This document shows positions 1 to 6,880 of a stretch of 10,522 bases of DNA, piece after piece. This DNA is from an uncultured Verrucomicrobiota bacterium (GTDB lineage: Bacteria; Verrucomicrobiota; Verrucomicrobiia; Limisphaerales; UBA9464), in assembly GCA_903864375.1 (NCBI GenBank), contig CAIPFS010000194.1:1-10522 (forward strand), read 5' to 3'. The notes under the pieces are model-generated. The model was not told the DNA's origin and did no database searches. It was given only the letters and a program-made list of their open reading frames with translations. Every line of letters starts with the position of its first letter. Within the stretch, counting starts at the first letter, position 1. A program made the position numbers and the translations under genes.

Positions 1-48
1 ATCTACACCCTATCCTACACTCTTTCCCTACACGACGCTTTCCGATCT
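1..48 (+). other. Untrimmed Illumina TruSeq i5 adapter (artefact)
   Basis: Bases 1-8 match the end of the Illumina P5 flow-cell sequence. Bases 9-16 read CCTATCCT, which is the TruSeq HT i5 index D503. Bases 17-48 match the 33-base TruSeq read-1 primer apart from one missing C near position 39. This order (P5 tail, 8-base index, read-1 primer) is the library adapter, so these bases are not from the organism. Biological sequence begins at 49. The single deletion suggests error-containing reads were used at this contig end. Confidence 0.97.
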
Positions 49-547
49 CCATACAACTTGTCAAGGCGACACATCCACCGAAGGCACCGCTTCCAATGTC
101 AATCACATGGTTGCCGATAATGATATTGGTGAGTTTCGTGCAACCTCTAAATGACCAATCCCCGATCCATTTCACGCTTTCGGGAATAACGTAAGACAAT
201 TGCCTCTGCATTCCCGGCGGATATTGTATTATCACGTTACGACTCTTGTTAAAAAGGACTCCATCAACACTCTTATAGTATTGATTAGCCTCTTCTACAG
301 CAAATGCCGTCAGGCTGCTGCATCCTCCAAAGGAATAATTCCCGATGTTGGTTACATTATTCGGAATGACCACGCTCACGAGGCTTGTGCAGGCTGCGAA
401 CGCATTCGTGCCGATATTCAATGTGCTTTCCGGCATGATTATGCTCGCCAGGCTGAAGCAACTGGTGAAGGCAGAGGCTCCGATGTTGGAGACGTTTTGA
501 CCAATCTTGACATTTTTGAGACCGAAACAACTACCGAACGCGTTCTC
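49..547 (-). pseudogene. In-frame continuation of the LRR gene beyond a premature stop, partial at contig edge
   Basis: After the TGA at 548-550 the same minus-strand frame stays open for 166 codons to the contig edge at 49, with full LRR_5/BspA-type repeat character. It starts in the middle of a repeat (ENAFGSCFGLKNVKIG) and gives about six repeats with the 'N/SVTNIGxxAFxxCxxL' pattern. At roughly 190-305 a non-repeat island containing SVDGVLFNKS interrupts the array; such islands are common in BspA-type proteins. The 3' end is missing because the contig stops here. The last few residues before the adapter (TSCM) fit the repeat poorly and may be unreliable. It is read most simply as the rest of the gene at 548-1219, separated by a nonsense mutation or a sequence error. 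No separate start is convincing. Confidence 0.85.
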
Positions 548-1066
548 TCAGATTTTGGTGATGCTGTCGGGAATGGTGACGTTGGTGAGGCTGGAGCAAC
601 CGGCAAAAGCGGAGTCTCCCGTGGCAGCTATGCCATTTCCGATGCTCAAACCTGTCAGTCCCGAACAACCAGCGAACGCAGCCAGCCCAATCGTTTTTGC
701 ACAATCTGGAATGCTCACGTTGGTGAGGCTGGAGCAACCGGTGAACGCATAGGCTCCAATATTAGTGACGCTGTTCGGAATGGTTAGGCTCTTCATTCGC
801 CAGCATCCGTAGAACGAGTAATTGCCGATGCTCGTCACGTTACTCCCCATTGTCAAAAAGGTCAGGTACGACGTTCCATAGAAGGCCAATGCCCCAATGC
901 TCGTCACACGGTCGCCTATAGTCACAACCGTCAGGGAATCGCAGCCGACGAACGCGGATTCTCCAATAGATGTCACATTATTGCCAATGTCAATTGTCGT
1001 CAAGTATCTTTGATCGGTAAAAGCCCTATTACCAATTGCCACTACGGGCAAATTATCGATGGTTGC
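49..1066 (-). repeat. LRR-coding tandem array, 69-base period (downstream gene)
   Basis: About 13 diverged copies of a 69-base unit code for the 23-residue LRR_5 repeats of the downstream LRR gene, including the part beyond the in-frame TGA. The period is broken once, at roughly 190-305. On the plus strand the units show as recurring 'gtgacgttggtgaggctggagcaacc'-like blocks, for instance near 577-602 and 716-741. Similarity to the array at 1717-3243 makes this stretch prone to recombination and misassembly. Confidence 0.85.
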
Positions 1067-1219
1067 CGGAATGGTCAGATCGATAATATATCCGGAATAG
1101 CCGGTGATTGTGACAGTGTTGGTATTGATTGAATACCGGAACTGCGCATGAAGCATTGAGCCCGACAAGACCCAGACGCTGAGTCCCAGAAAAAACTGTA
1201 GCACTTTTTGCATTGTCAT
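548..1219 (-). CDS. Secreted BspA-type leucine-rich-repeat protein, prematurely terminated
   Basis: This is a predicted exported LRR_5 (BspA-like) protein. I chose the ATG at 1217-1219 because it gives a good signal peptide (MTMQKVLQFFLGLSVWVLSG, with cleavage probably after SMLHA). A TTG at 1364-1366 would add 49 residues before the signal peptide and is unlikely, although it overlaps the upstream gene's stop as TTGA. After a short lead-in (TNTVTITGYSG), about seven 23-residue repeats follow, with conserved IG..AF..C..L positions. The frame ends at TGA 548-550, where the repeat calls for Gly (GGA), and continues in frame beyond it. It lies downstream of a paralogous LRR gene on the same strand with a 143-base gap. 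The precise ligand is unknown; such proteins are surface or secreted binding proteins in other bacteria. Confidence 0.85.
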   Translation of the reverse strand: MTMQKVLQFFLGLSVWVLSGSMLHAQFRYSINTNTVTITGYSGYIIDLTIPATIDNLPVVAIGNRAFTDQRYLTTIDIGNNVTSIGESAFVGCDSLTVVTIGDRVTSIGALAFYGTSYLTFLTMGSNVTSIGNYSFYGCWRMKSLTIPNSVTNIGAYAFTGCSSLTNVSIPDCAKTIGLAAFAGCSGLTGLSIGNGIAATGDSAFAGCSSLTNVTIPDSITKI

Positions 1220-1362
1220 CCAACGACTGGAAGCCACTGTGTTTACTTGCGTCGTATCGAATTCAAAGGGTTTCATGGAGGACGCTCTGAGACAATTTCG
1301 CGGGTCAATTCGTCGATGTTCTAACAATAGATGAATAAACCAATACCGGTTGGGAACCGGAA

Positions 1363-3423
1363 TCAAGGGGTATGAAAACGGTAGAATTCCCTGCCGATCG
1401 TCACCGACACCGGGTCAGTAAAATAGAATGAACCACCGCTCAGTATATTTGTACTGACTGTCGCCCAAGATTCCGAGGACAGATTGGTGGATCCCTCTAC
1501 AACAACCGTGATTTCCGGTGTGCCGGTTATATTGAACCCGAACACCCCGTTCGTAATGCCAAACCGAGGGTCCACCGGTGACGCGGTCGGATTCCATAGA
1601 AATGCGGGTCCACCGGCATAGGCTGCTCCCCAACCGGTCGTTCCCGGAAGGTAATAAATCGCCGGGGTTGCATCAGAAAAGAGCGCTATTGGCTCGGGAG
1701 GGGGATTGCCTTCAAAAGTGATGCTGGTCAACCCGGAGCATCGCCAAAATGCATAATCCCCAAGGCTCGTCACGCTATCCGGGATCGTCACGTGGTTGAG
1801 TCCTACGCAGGATTGGAACGCGCCGACCCCGATACGAGTCACGCTGTTCGGGATATCAATGCCTGATAGGCTCGGACAATCTGAAAACGCGTAATCCCCA
1901 AGGCTGACAACACCTTTGGGGATCTTCACTTTCACTAGACTCGTGCAAAAGGAAAACGTGTTCAGTCCTATGCTAACAAGACTGGTGGGTAGGGTGACGC
2001 TCGTCAGGGCGGTGCAGCCGAAGAACGCATTGTCTCCGATGTTCGTGACCTGGCCGCTGATGCTCATGTTGATGAGACCGAAACAAGATTTGAATGCTGC
2101 TGCCCCGATATTCGTCACGCTCTCCGGAATGTTCACACTAGACAACCCCGTGCACCCCTCCAACGCGTAGTCTCCGATGGTCGTGACACGATTGGGGATC
2201 ACCATCTGCGACAGGCCAGCGCAATTCTGGAACGCAGCGGCTTCGATCTTGACCACGCCTTGTGGTAAGGTGAGATTTTTAAGGCGAAAGGAGCCTGCAA
2301 ACGCCTCAGTTCCGATAGTCGTTACACCGCTAGGGATCGTCCAGTTCTCCAGGCTTGAGCAGTCACGGAACATCCTATTCCCTATGTTGGTCACATTGCT
2401 GGGTATGGTTGCGTTCGTTAAACTGCGACAGAATGCGAACAGACTATCTCCGTTGATCGTCGCGGTTTCAGGTATGATGACGCTTGTCAGGGCTGTGCAT
2501 GCGTTGAACGTCTCAGCGCCAATGCTCATCAAGCTTGCGGGTATTGAGATGCTATTTAGGCTGCCGCAGCACGAAAATGCAAGACTTCCGATATTAGTCA
2601 ATCCATTTGGTAGAATGATGCTTGTCAGATTCTGACAGCACGAGAAGGCTGCCTCTCTGATGCTTTTCAAGCTGTCAGGGAGGATTAGGTTTGTCACGCT
2701 CGAGCAGTGATAAAAGGCATGATTACCTATGCTAAAGACGTTGGTTCCAATAATGAGATTGGTAAGCCCGCGTAATCCCCAAAATGCCGCAGTTCCAATG
2801 TTTGTGACTTGGTCAGGGACAATAACAGCGGTTATACTTGTGCAGTCTCGAAACGCTCCGTCGCCAATGTTCAGTACGCTGGTCGGTATGCTGATCCCCT
2901 TCAATGCAGTGCAGCTATTAAACATATTGGCTCCGATCGCCGTCAGATGGCTGGGGATCGTGACATTCGTGAGCCCCGGGCAGTAATGAAATAAATCATC
3001 TCCAAGGCTGGTCACACTTTCAGGAATGACCATGCTTGTCAGGTTAAAACATTGGCCAAAGGCCCCAGACCCGATGTTGGTTACGTTACTCGGAATTTGC
3101 AGCGTCCTCAACCCGGTGCAGCCTAGAAATGCGGAATCCCCGATGCTCGTCACGGTGTCAGGGACGAGCACTTTCGTAATGTAAAACTTGCCTTTGAAGG
3201 CCCCGGCACCAATCGCCACAACCGGCAGTCCGGAAATGGTTTCCGGAATGACGACACTCGATGCTGGTCCAGCGAAACCGGTAATGGTGATCGTGTTGTC
3301 GTTCGTGGTGTAGATGAGTTCCGCACGGAGTACGAAGCTCGCGAGAATCCATATCCAATAGGCCACAACGGATTGCAAGGACGTCCGAACTGGTGAAATG
3401 GAGGGGGCTGTGCCGGGGCTCAT
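1363..3423 (-). CDS. Secreted BspA-type leucine-rich-repeat protein with Verrucomicrobia-type C-terminal module
   Basis: This 686-residue predicted exported protein starts at ATG 3421-3423. A hydrophobic stretch at residues 15-34 (SLQSVVAYWIWILASFVLRA) is a plausible signal peptide, although the charged n-region is long. Residues 61-569 form about 22 repeats of 23 residues of the type SVTNIGxxAFxxCxxLTxVxIP, the LRR_5/BspA repeat. Residues 570-600 (FEGNPPP, IYYLPGTTGWG) form a capping region often seen after such arrays. The last ~50 residues (VEGSTNLSSESW, GSFYFTDP, EFYRFHTP) match a module I associate with secreted Verrucomicrobia proteins, possibly for surface anchoring or sorting. No Shine-Dalgarno sequence is seen upstream. 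A paralogue follows directly downstream. Function is unproven; binding to polysaccharide, protein or cells is an inference from the family. Confidence 0.93.
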   Translation of the reverse strand: MSPGTAPSISPVRTSLQSVVAYWIWILASFVLRAELIYTTNDNTITITGFAGPASSVVIPETISGLPVVAIGAGAFKGKFYITKVLVPDTVTSIGDSAFLGCTGLRTLQIPSNVTNIGSGAFGQCFNLTSMVIPESVTSLGDDLFHYCPGLTNVTIPSHLTAIGANMFNSCTALKGISIPTSVLNIGDGAFRDCTSITAVIVPDQVTNIGTAAFWGLRGLTNLIIGTNVFSIGNHAFYHCSSVTNLILPDSLKSIREAAFSCCQNLTSIILPNGLTNIGSLAFSCCGSLNSISIPASLMSIGAETFNACTALTSVIIPETATINGDSLFAFCRSLTNATIPSNVTNIGNRMFRDCSSLENWTIPSGVTTIGTEAFAGSFRLKNLTLPQGVVKIEAAAFQNCAGLSQMVIPNRVTTIGDYALEGCTGLSSVNIPESVTNIGAAAFKSCFGLINMSISGQVTNIGDNAFFGCTALTSVTLPTSLVSIGLNTFSFCTSLVKVKIPKGVVSLGDYAFSDCPSLSGIDIPNSVTRIGVGAFQSCVGLNHVTIPDSVTSLGDYAFWRCSGLTSITFEGNPPPEPIALFSDATPAIYYLPGTTGWGAAYAGGPAFLWNPTASPVDPRFGITNGVFGFNITGTPEITVVVEGSTNLSSESWATVSTNILSGGSFYFTDPVSVTIGREFYRFHTP
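1717..3243 (-). repeat. LRR-coding tandem array, 69-base period (upstream gene)
   Basis: Roughly 22 consecutive 69-base units code for the 23-residue LRR_5 repeats. They are diverged at DNA level but keep the codons for IG, AF, C and L in phase. Deviations occur in single units, for example IREAAF for IGxxAF in the ninth, INGDSLF in the twelfth and IEAAAF in the fifteenth. Confidence 0.88.
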
Positions 3424-3463
3424 TTTGATAAGATGATCCGATTTAATTTCTTAATTCCTGTTT

Positions 3464-3781
3464 TTAAAATCCCCATAAATTCTGACCATTTGGTAAATCG
3501 AATGTCAACAATTCTGTCGACGACCATTTGTCCCAGCCTCCCGAGATGGCTTCGAGCTTGTAGAACTCCCGAACTTCCGCCGCCTCCAACCGAATTTCTG
3601 CTACACAGTACGACCACGGGAGTTGGTAAGAGAACCAGCACTGGGATCGGTCTCCCGTCCGGGGGGACGCATCGGCAGGATGACTGTAGACAGCTCGGAA
3701 CGGAAACATTCGCGTTTGCTTAAGAAACATTACAACACGGTCGAACTGGGCTTGTTCGACGGATGAAGACGCCGTTTTCAA
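3464..3781 (-). CDS. Doubtful small hypothetical protein
   Basis: This 105-codon open frame begins with TTG at 3779-3781, with no clear ribosome binding site and no in-frame ATG near the start. The predicted protein has a natural-looking composition (several Trp, Tyr and Phe; segments such as CWFSYQLPWSYCVAEIRL and LEAAEVREFYKLEAISGGW) and no low-complexity runs. It has no signal peptide or membrane segment, and I do not recognise a family. It lies 40 bases upstream of the larger LRR gene on the same strand, and other overlapping frames in both directions are less protein-like. It may be real or a decayed remnant. Confidence 0.35.
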   Translation of the reverse strand: MKTASSSVEQAQFDRVVMFLKQTRMFPFRAVYSHPADASPRTGDRSQCWFSYQLPWSYCVAEIRLEAAEVREFYKLEAISGGWDKWSSTELLTFDLPNGQNLWGF

Positions 3782-4281
3782 GAATGTCGTCTTTTTTCGG
3801 GGTGGAAACTTTTTTCGAAAGCATCACTCAATCCTGCGCTCCTCACAGGACTGTCATTCCAGTACAGATGCTACGAAACGCTCGATTTCAAATGGACTAG
3901 GCTGTCCGCGAGTCGCGGTCATTGGAATGGGGTGCAGACGTGCCGACTGGAAACTCGGCGATACAGCAGCAGCGCCCCACCCGACCCATGAGGCTCCAGG
4001 GTCAGACAGGATGGAACATGCCGGGCAGGCGTGGTGCGGACCGCCGCGGCTCAGCGGGAGCCTCGCCCGATGTAGCTCTTGTTCAATAGGTTGTACTTGA
4101 ATCGTGTGGTCGGAGAGAAAAGCTGTTATTCGGAAGAAACGACAGTCTGCGCTACGTGATGATGGAACACGGCCTTGGAGTCCCCGCCAGGGGTCTCATA
4201 GCGGCGAATGCGTCCTGCTTGCATTCCCCCCGCTTTCCTCGATTGCCGCCCGCGGCCCGGTCGGGCTAGGCTTTGCCCGCC
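3782..4281. other. 500-base non-coding spacer with hairpins and repeat-like fragments
   Basis: No convincing gene is present. The spacer contains short palindromes: CCGCG-AGT-CGCGG (3906-3918), GCCGA/TCGGC around 3942-3959 followed by GATACAGCAG, GGCTC/GAGCC within 4048-4063, and CCCC-GCCA-GGGG (4182-4193). The pieces 'ACTGGAAACTCGGCGATACAG' near 3946-3966, 'GGCTCAGCGGGAGCC' at 4048-4062 and 'CAGTCTGCGCTACG' at 4143-4156 resemble dispersed repeats that I recall from Verrucomicrobia and Planctomycetes intergenic regions. The promoter for the heptose genes should lie in the last part, but I could not identify a good -35/-10 pair. Base composition changes here, from the AT-richer LRR genes to the GC-rich remainder. 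Confidence 0.5.
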
Positions 4282-5295
4282 ATGGTGACGTTGTCTCCGA
4301 CCCGAATTCGTGAATTGCTCGATGCCGCCGCCCGTACCCGGGTGCTGGTGGTGGGTGACGTGATGCTCGATCAGTTCATCTGGGGTCGCGTTTCGCGCAT
4401 TTCCCCGGAAGCACCCGTTCCTGTGGTCGACTTCGAACGGGAACATTTCATGCCCGGAGGTGCCGCCAATGTCGCCCGCAATCTCACCGCCCTCGGAGGC
4501 AAGGCCGATATTTTCGGGGTGATCGGTGAGGATACCAACGGGAAACATCTCGGAGACCTGCTGGAAAAGGATGGCGTCGGCTGCTCGGGATTGCTGGCAG
4601 TCGAGGGCCGGTTCACCTCCACCAAAACCCGGATTGTCGCCCATCAGCAGCAGGTGACCCGGCTTGACCGCGAAACCCGCGGCAAGATCGATGCCAGGGC
4701 AACCCAGGCCCTGCTCAAAAAACTCGACGCGCTGCTGCCGGAAGCCGATGCCGTCAGTGTGGGCGATTATGGCAAGGGGGTCATCACCCAGGCATTGCTC
4801 GATGGACTCAAGGAACGGTGTCGGGCAGGGGCCAAGTGGCTCAGCCTCGACCCCAAGCCCGTCCACCGGCTCGACCTCAAGGGACTTTCCCTCATCACGC
4901 CCAACCGCAAAGAGGCCTTTGAACTGGCCGGGCTGGAGGATACCACCCGCCGGGATAATCCGCTTGAGGACACCCAGTTGATGAAGGTGGCGGAGGCGCT
5001 GTTCCGGGACCATGCACCAGCCCTGCTCCTGATCACCATCGGCGAACTGGGCATGCTGCTGTGCCAGCGCCATCAGCCGCCGGTTCATATCCCGACCGTG
5101 GCCAAGGAGGTCTTCGATGTCTCGGGTGCTGGCGATACTGTTATCGCCAGCTTCACCATGGCCATCGCTGCCGGCGCTTCGCCCGTCGAAGCCGCCATTT
5201 TCTCCAATCATGCGGCGGGTGTGGTCGTCGGCAAGGTGGGAACGGCCACAGTGACCCCCGGAGAGCTGCTGGCCAGTTTTACCAAACTTTCATGA
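4282..5295 (+). CDS. hldA: D-glycero-beta-D-manno-heptose-7-phosphate kinase (HldA / RfaE domain I type)
   Basis: This PfkB/ribokinase-family sugar kinase phosphorylates D-glycero-D-manno-heptose 7-phosphate at C1 in the cytoplasm, a step towards ADP-heptose for the inner core of lipopolysaccharide. The 337-residue product shows the family signature GDVMLDQFIWGRVSRISPEAP at residues 25-44, the glycine-rich MPGGAANVARNL at 57-68, DYGKG at 162-166, TPNRKEA at 207-213 and the ATP-site motif GAGDT at 283-287, with the catalytic base Asp285 or the adjacent numbering. The ATG at 4282 is preferred over TTG 4273 or GTG 4285; an in-frame TAG at 4267 limits any extension. No cytidylyltransferase-like second domain follows, so this is the stand-alone kinase, not bifunctional HldE; an HldC-type adenylyltransferase should be encoded elsewhere. 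It overlaps the phosphatase gene by ATGA, which implies coupled translation. Confidence 0.94.
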   Translation: MVTLSPTRIRELLDAAARTRVLVVGDVMLDQFIWGRVSRISPEAPVPVVDFEREHFMPGGAANVARNLTALGGKADIFGVIGEDTNGKHLGDLLEKDGVGCSGLLAVEGRFTSTKTRIVAHQQQVTRLDRETRGKIDARATQALLKKLDALLPEADAVSVGDYGKGVITQALLDGLKERCRAGAKWLSLDPKPVHRLDLKGLSLITPNRKEAFELAGLEDTTRRDNPLEDTQLMKVAEALFRDHAPALLLITIGELGMLLCQRHQPPVHIPTVAKEVFDVSGAGDTVIASFTMAIAAGASPVEAAIFSNHAAGVVVGKVGTATVTPGELLASFTKLS

Positions 5296-5846
5296 AGCGA
5301 GCTGTATTTATCGATCGCGACGGAACCATCAACGTCGAGCGCCATTACCTGCACAAGCCGGAGGAATTTGAACTCATCCCCGGGGTGGCCCGGGCGTTGA
5401 GGCAGCTTCAGGACGCCGGATTCCTGCTGGTGGTGGTCACCAATCAGGCCGGGATCGGACGCGGCTACTACACCGAGGACGATATGCACCGCGTTCACGA
5501 TCGCATGCATGAGTTGCTCGATCCCGAGGGAGTCCGGTTCACCGGCATCTATTTTGCCCCTGAAGCCCCGCATCAGCCGAGTGAACGCCGTAAACCGGCC
5601 CCGGGCATGTTGCTCGATGCCCATCGTCATCACGGGATCAACCTCACCGGCAGCTATATGATTGGGGACAAGCGGATTGACCTGGAGGCGGGATGGAACG
5701 CCGGTTGCAAGATGAGCCTGTTGGTTCGCACCGGATACGGTCGGGAGGTGGAGCTCAACGAGGCCGATCAATTGAATGGCGCCCCGGTGGTGAACGACCT
5801 GGCCGAGGCCGCCGCCTGGATTCTCAAGAACGAGGGTCTCGCCTGA
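5292..5846 (+). CDS. gmhB: D-glycero-beta-D-manno-heptose-1,7-bisphosphate 7-phosphatase (GmhB-like HAD phosphatase)
   Basis: This HAD-superfamily phosphatase of the HisB-N/GmhB family (184 residues, the usual length) removes the 7-phosphate from heptose 1,7-bisphosphate, the step after the kinase encoded just upstream. Motif I is FIDRDGT with nucleophile Asp8 and general acid/base Asp10. Motif II is VVTNQAGIGRG (Thr50, Asn51), motif III is Lys101 in RRKPAPGM and motif IV is MIGDKRID (Asp126, Asp130). The start ATG (5292-5294) overlaps the kinase stop as ATGA. The loop before motif III (FAPEAPHQPSERRKPAPG) lacks the Cys/His zinc ligands found in E. coli GmhB, so this is a metal-loop-less variant. 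The operon context supports heptose specificity over histidinol phosphate. Confidence 0.9.
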   Translation: MKRAVFIDRDGTINVERHYLHKPEEFELIPGVARALRQLQDAGFLLVVVTNQAGIGRGYYTEDDMHRVHDRMHELLDPEGVRFTGIYFAPEAPHQPSERRKPAPGMLLDAHRHHGINLTGSYMIGDKRIDLEAGWNAGCKMSLLVRTGYGREVELNEADQLNGAPVVNDLAEAAAWILKNEGLA

Positions 5847-5904
5847 ACCCGCGGTCCGCGCTTGGCAAATCCCGGCCACCCCGGTATCAACAGGTGGTGG
5901 ATGC

Positions 5905-5980
5905 GGGCGAGTGGCGCAGCGGTTAGCGCAGCTGCCTTACACGCAGTTGGTCGGGGGTTCGAATCCCTCCTCGCCCACCA
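5905..5980 (+). tRNA. tRNA-Val (anticodon UAC)
   Basis: A full cloverleaf can be folded. The acceptor stem GGGCGAG/CTCGCCC (5905-5911 with 5970-5976) is perfect. The D stem is GCGC/GCGC (5914-5917, 5926-5929). The anticodon stem GCTGC/GCAGT (5931-5935, 5943-5947) holds the loop CTTACAC with anticodon TAC at 5938-5940. The variable loop has 5 bases, and the T arm GGGGG-TTCGAAT-CCCTC spans 5953-5969. Discriminator A and CCA are encoded at 5977-5980. It sits between gmhB (58 bases upstream) and the deacetylase start (15 bases downstream), so it may be transcribed with them. Confidence 0.97.
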
Positions 5981-5995
5981 TTCTCCGTTGCTCCC

Positions 5996-6880
5996 ATGAA
6001 GGTCCTCCATGTTCACGCGCACTTCGACGACTTCGAGTTTTGCAGCGCGGGGACCTTTGAACGGTGGAGACGGGAACTCGGCTCCGATTTTACCGGGCGG
6101 GTTCTGGTCTGTACCGATGGCCGGGCCGGTCATCACCGGCTTTCCCGCGCCGAAACCGGACGGATCCGGCTGGCGGAACAGGCCGCCAGCGCCGAGCTGG
6201 GAGGCTACCAGTTTTCCCTGTTGAGGCAGCGCAATGGCGAGCCGTTTGCCGAGGGCTGCCGGGTCCTGACGTCCGAGTTGCTGGAGGCCCTCTGGCTGGA
6301 AATCCGGGCCTTCGAGCCCGACTACCTGATTTGCCCGCCTCTCCCCTCGGACCCGCTGGCGGGTGTGCATCCGGATCATTGGACCGTCGCCGAGGCGGTC
6401 CGACGGATCGCCTACATGATCAATGTGCCCCATGCCTTTCCCGGTCCGTCCGGGGCACCCGATGATCCGTCGCCTCGCTGGCTGAAGACTCCAGTCATTC
6501 TCAACACCTACGACGCCTATCAGGCCGGTGCCAACCAGTTCGACGTGGCCGTCGATGTGGAATCCTGCTTCGAATTGATCGGATTGGAATCGTGGTGCCA
6601 TCAGAGCCAGATTCGGGAATGGCTTCCCTGGGTGGGACGTCACGCCCTGCCCGCCCCCGCCCATCTCGATGAATGGCGCCAAACCCTGCGTCAACGATTT
6701 GGGCGTCAGGCCCGGGAGCTCGATCTATCCCCCGATCGGGTCTGGGAAGTGTTTGTGGTCACCGCCTGGGGTTCCATCCCCACGGCGCAACAACTCGCTC
6801 AGGACTTCCCGGGGCTCGACCAGGATGCGGGTCGTCTCCAACGCCTGGAGACGCGTCTGAAGCGGTGGCAATCCACCTAG
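5996..6880 (+). CDS. PIG-L family zinc-dependent deacetylase
   Basis: This 294-residue member of the PIG-L/LmbE-like family contains N-acetylglucosaminyl deacetylases such as MshB, BshB and GlcNAc-PI deacetylase. The N-terminal AHFDDFE motif (residues 8-14) corresponds to the canonical AHPDDxE: His9 and Asp12 should bind zinc and Asp11 should act as base. HPDH at 125-128 supplies the third ligand. The Pro-to-Phe change within AHPDD occurs in some subfamilies. The protein is longer than typical ~230-residue members, with an extra C-terminal part rich in Arg, Gln and Trp. There is no signal peptide, so it is probably cytoplasmic. The start ATG lies just after the tRNA, with no Shine-Dalgarno sequence. 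Position after the heptose genes hints at cell-envelope sugar modification, but the substrate cannot be told. Its TAG stop shares CTAG with the convergent antitoxin gene. Confidence 0.9.
   Translation: MKVLHVHAHFDDFEFCSAGTFERWRRELGSDFTGRVLVCTDGRAGHHRLSRAETGRIRLAEQAASAELGGYQFSLLRQRNGEPFAEGCRVLTSELLEALWLEIRAFEPDYLICPPLPSDPLAGVHPDHWTVAEAVRRIAYMINVPHAFPGPSGAPDDPSPRWLKTPVILNTYDAYQAGANQFDVAVDVESCFELIGLESWCHQSQIREWLPWVGRHALPAPAHLDEWRQTLRQRFGRQARELDLSPDRVWEVFVVTAWGSIPTAQQLAQDFPGLDQDAGRLQRLETRLKRWQST

Noticed and set aside
515..550. The TGA at 548-550 as a selenocysteine codon, with the GAACGCGTTC palindrome just after it as a SECIS element
   Set aside because: The position corresponds to glycine, not cysteine, in all neighbouring repeats. 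The palindrome leaves almost no loop and lies too close to the TGA for a bacterial SECIS.
1916..2986. Several plus-strand open frames of 84-152 codons across the LRR gene
   Set aside because: They are antisense shadows of the 69-base repeats and show the same periodicity, with no start signals or family likeness.
3740..3760. Perfect inverted repeat GTCGAAC/GTTCGAC with a 7-base loop, considered as a terminator
   Set aside because: No T run follows in either direction and it falls inside the possible small ORF, so it is left unassigned.
3766..3793. AAGACG...CGTCTTTTTT, considered as a rho-independent terminator
   Set aside because: The stem is only 6 base pairs with a 16-base loop, and no plus-strand gene ends upstream of it.
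4126..5211. 361-codon minus-strand frame opposite the heptose kinase gene
   Set aside because: It is the antisense of a clear kinase gene, arises from high GC, and has no recognisable domain.
5905..5980. tRNA-Val as an integration site of a genomic island holding the deacetylase and the toxin-antitoxin pair
   Set aside because: No integrase gene and no second copy of the tRNA 3' end were seen in the window, so an island boundary cannot be supported.
5768..6694. 308-codon minus-strand frame across the tRNA and the deacetylase gene
   Set aside because: It reads through the tRNA gene in antisense (ARRDSNPRPTACKAA is the well-known spurious translation of a tRNA) and opposes a clear PIG-L gene.
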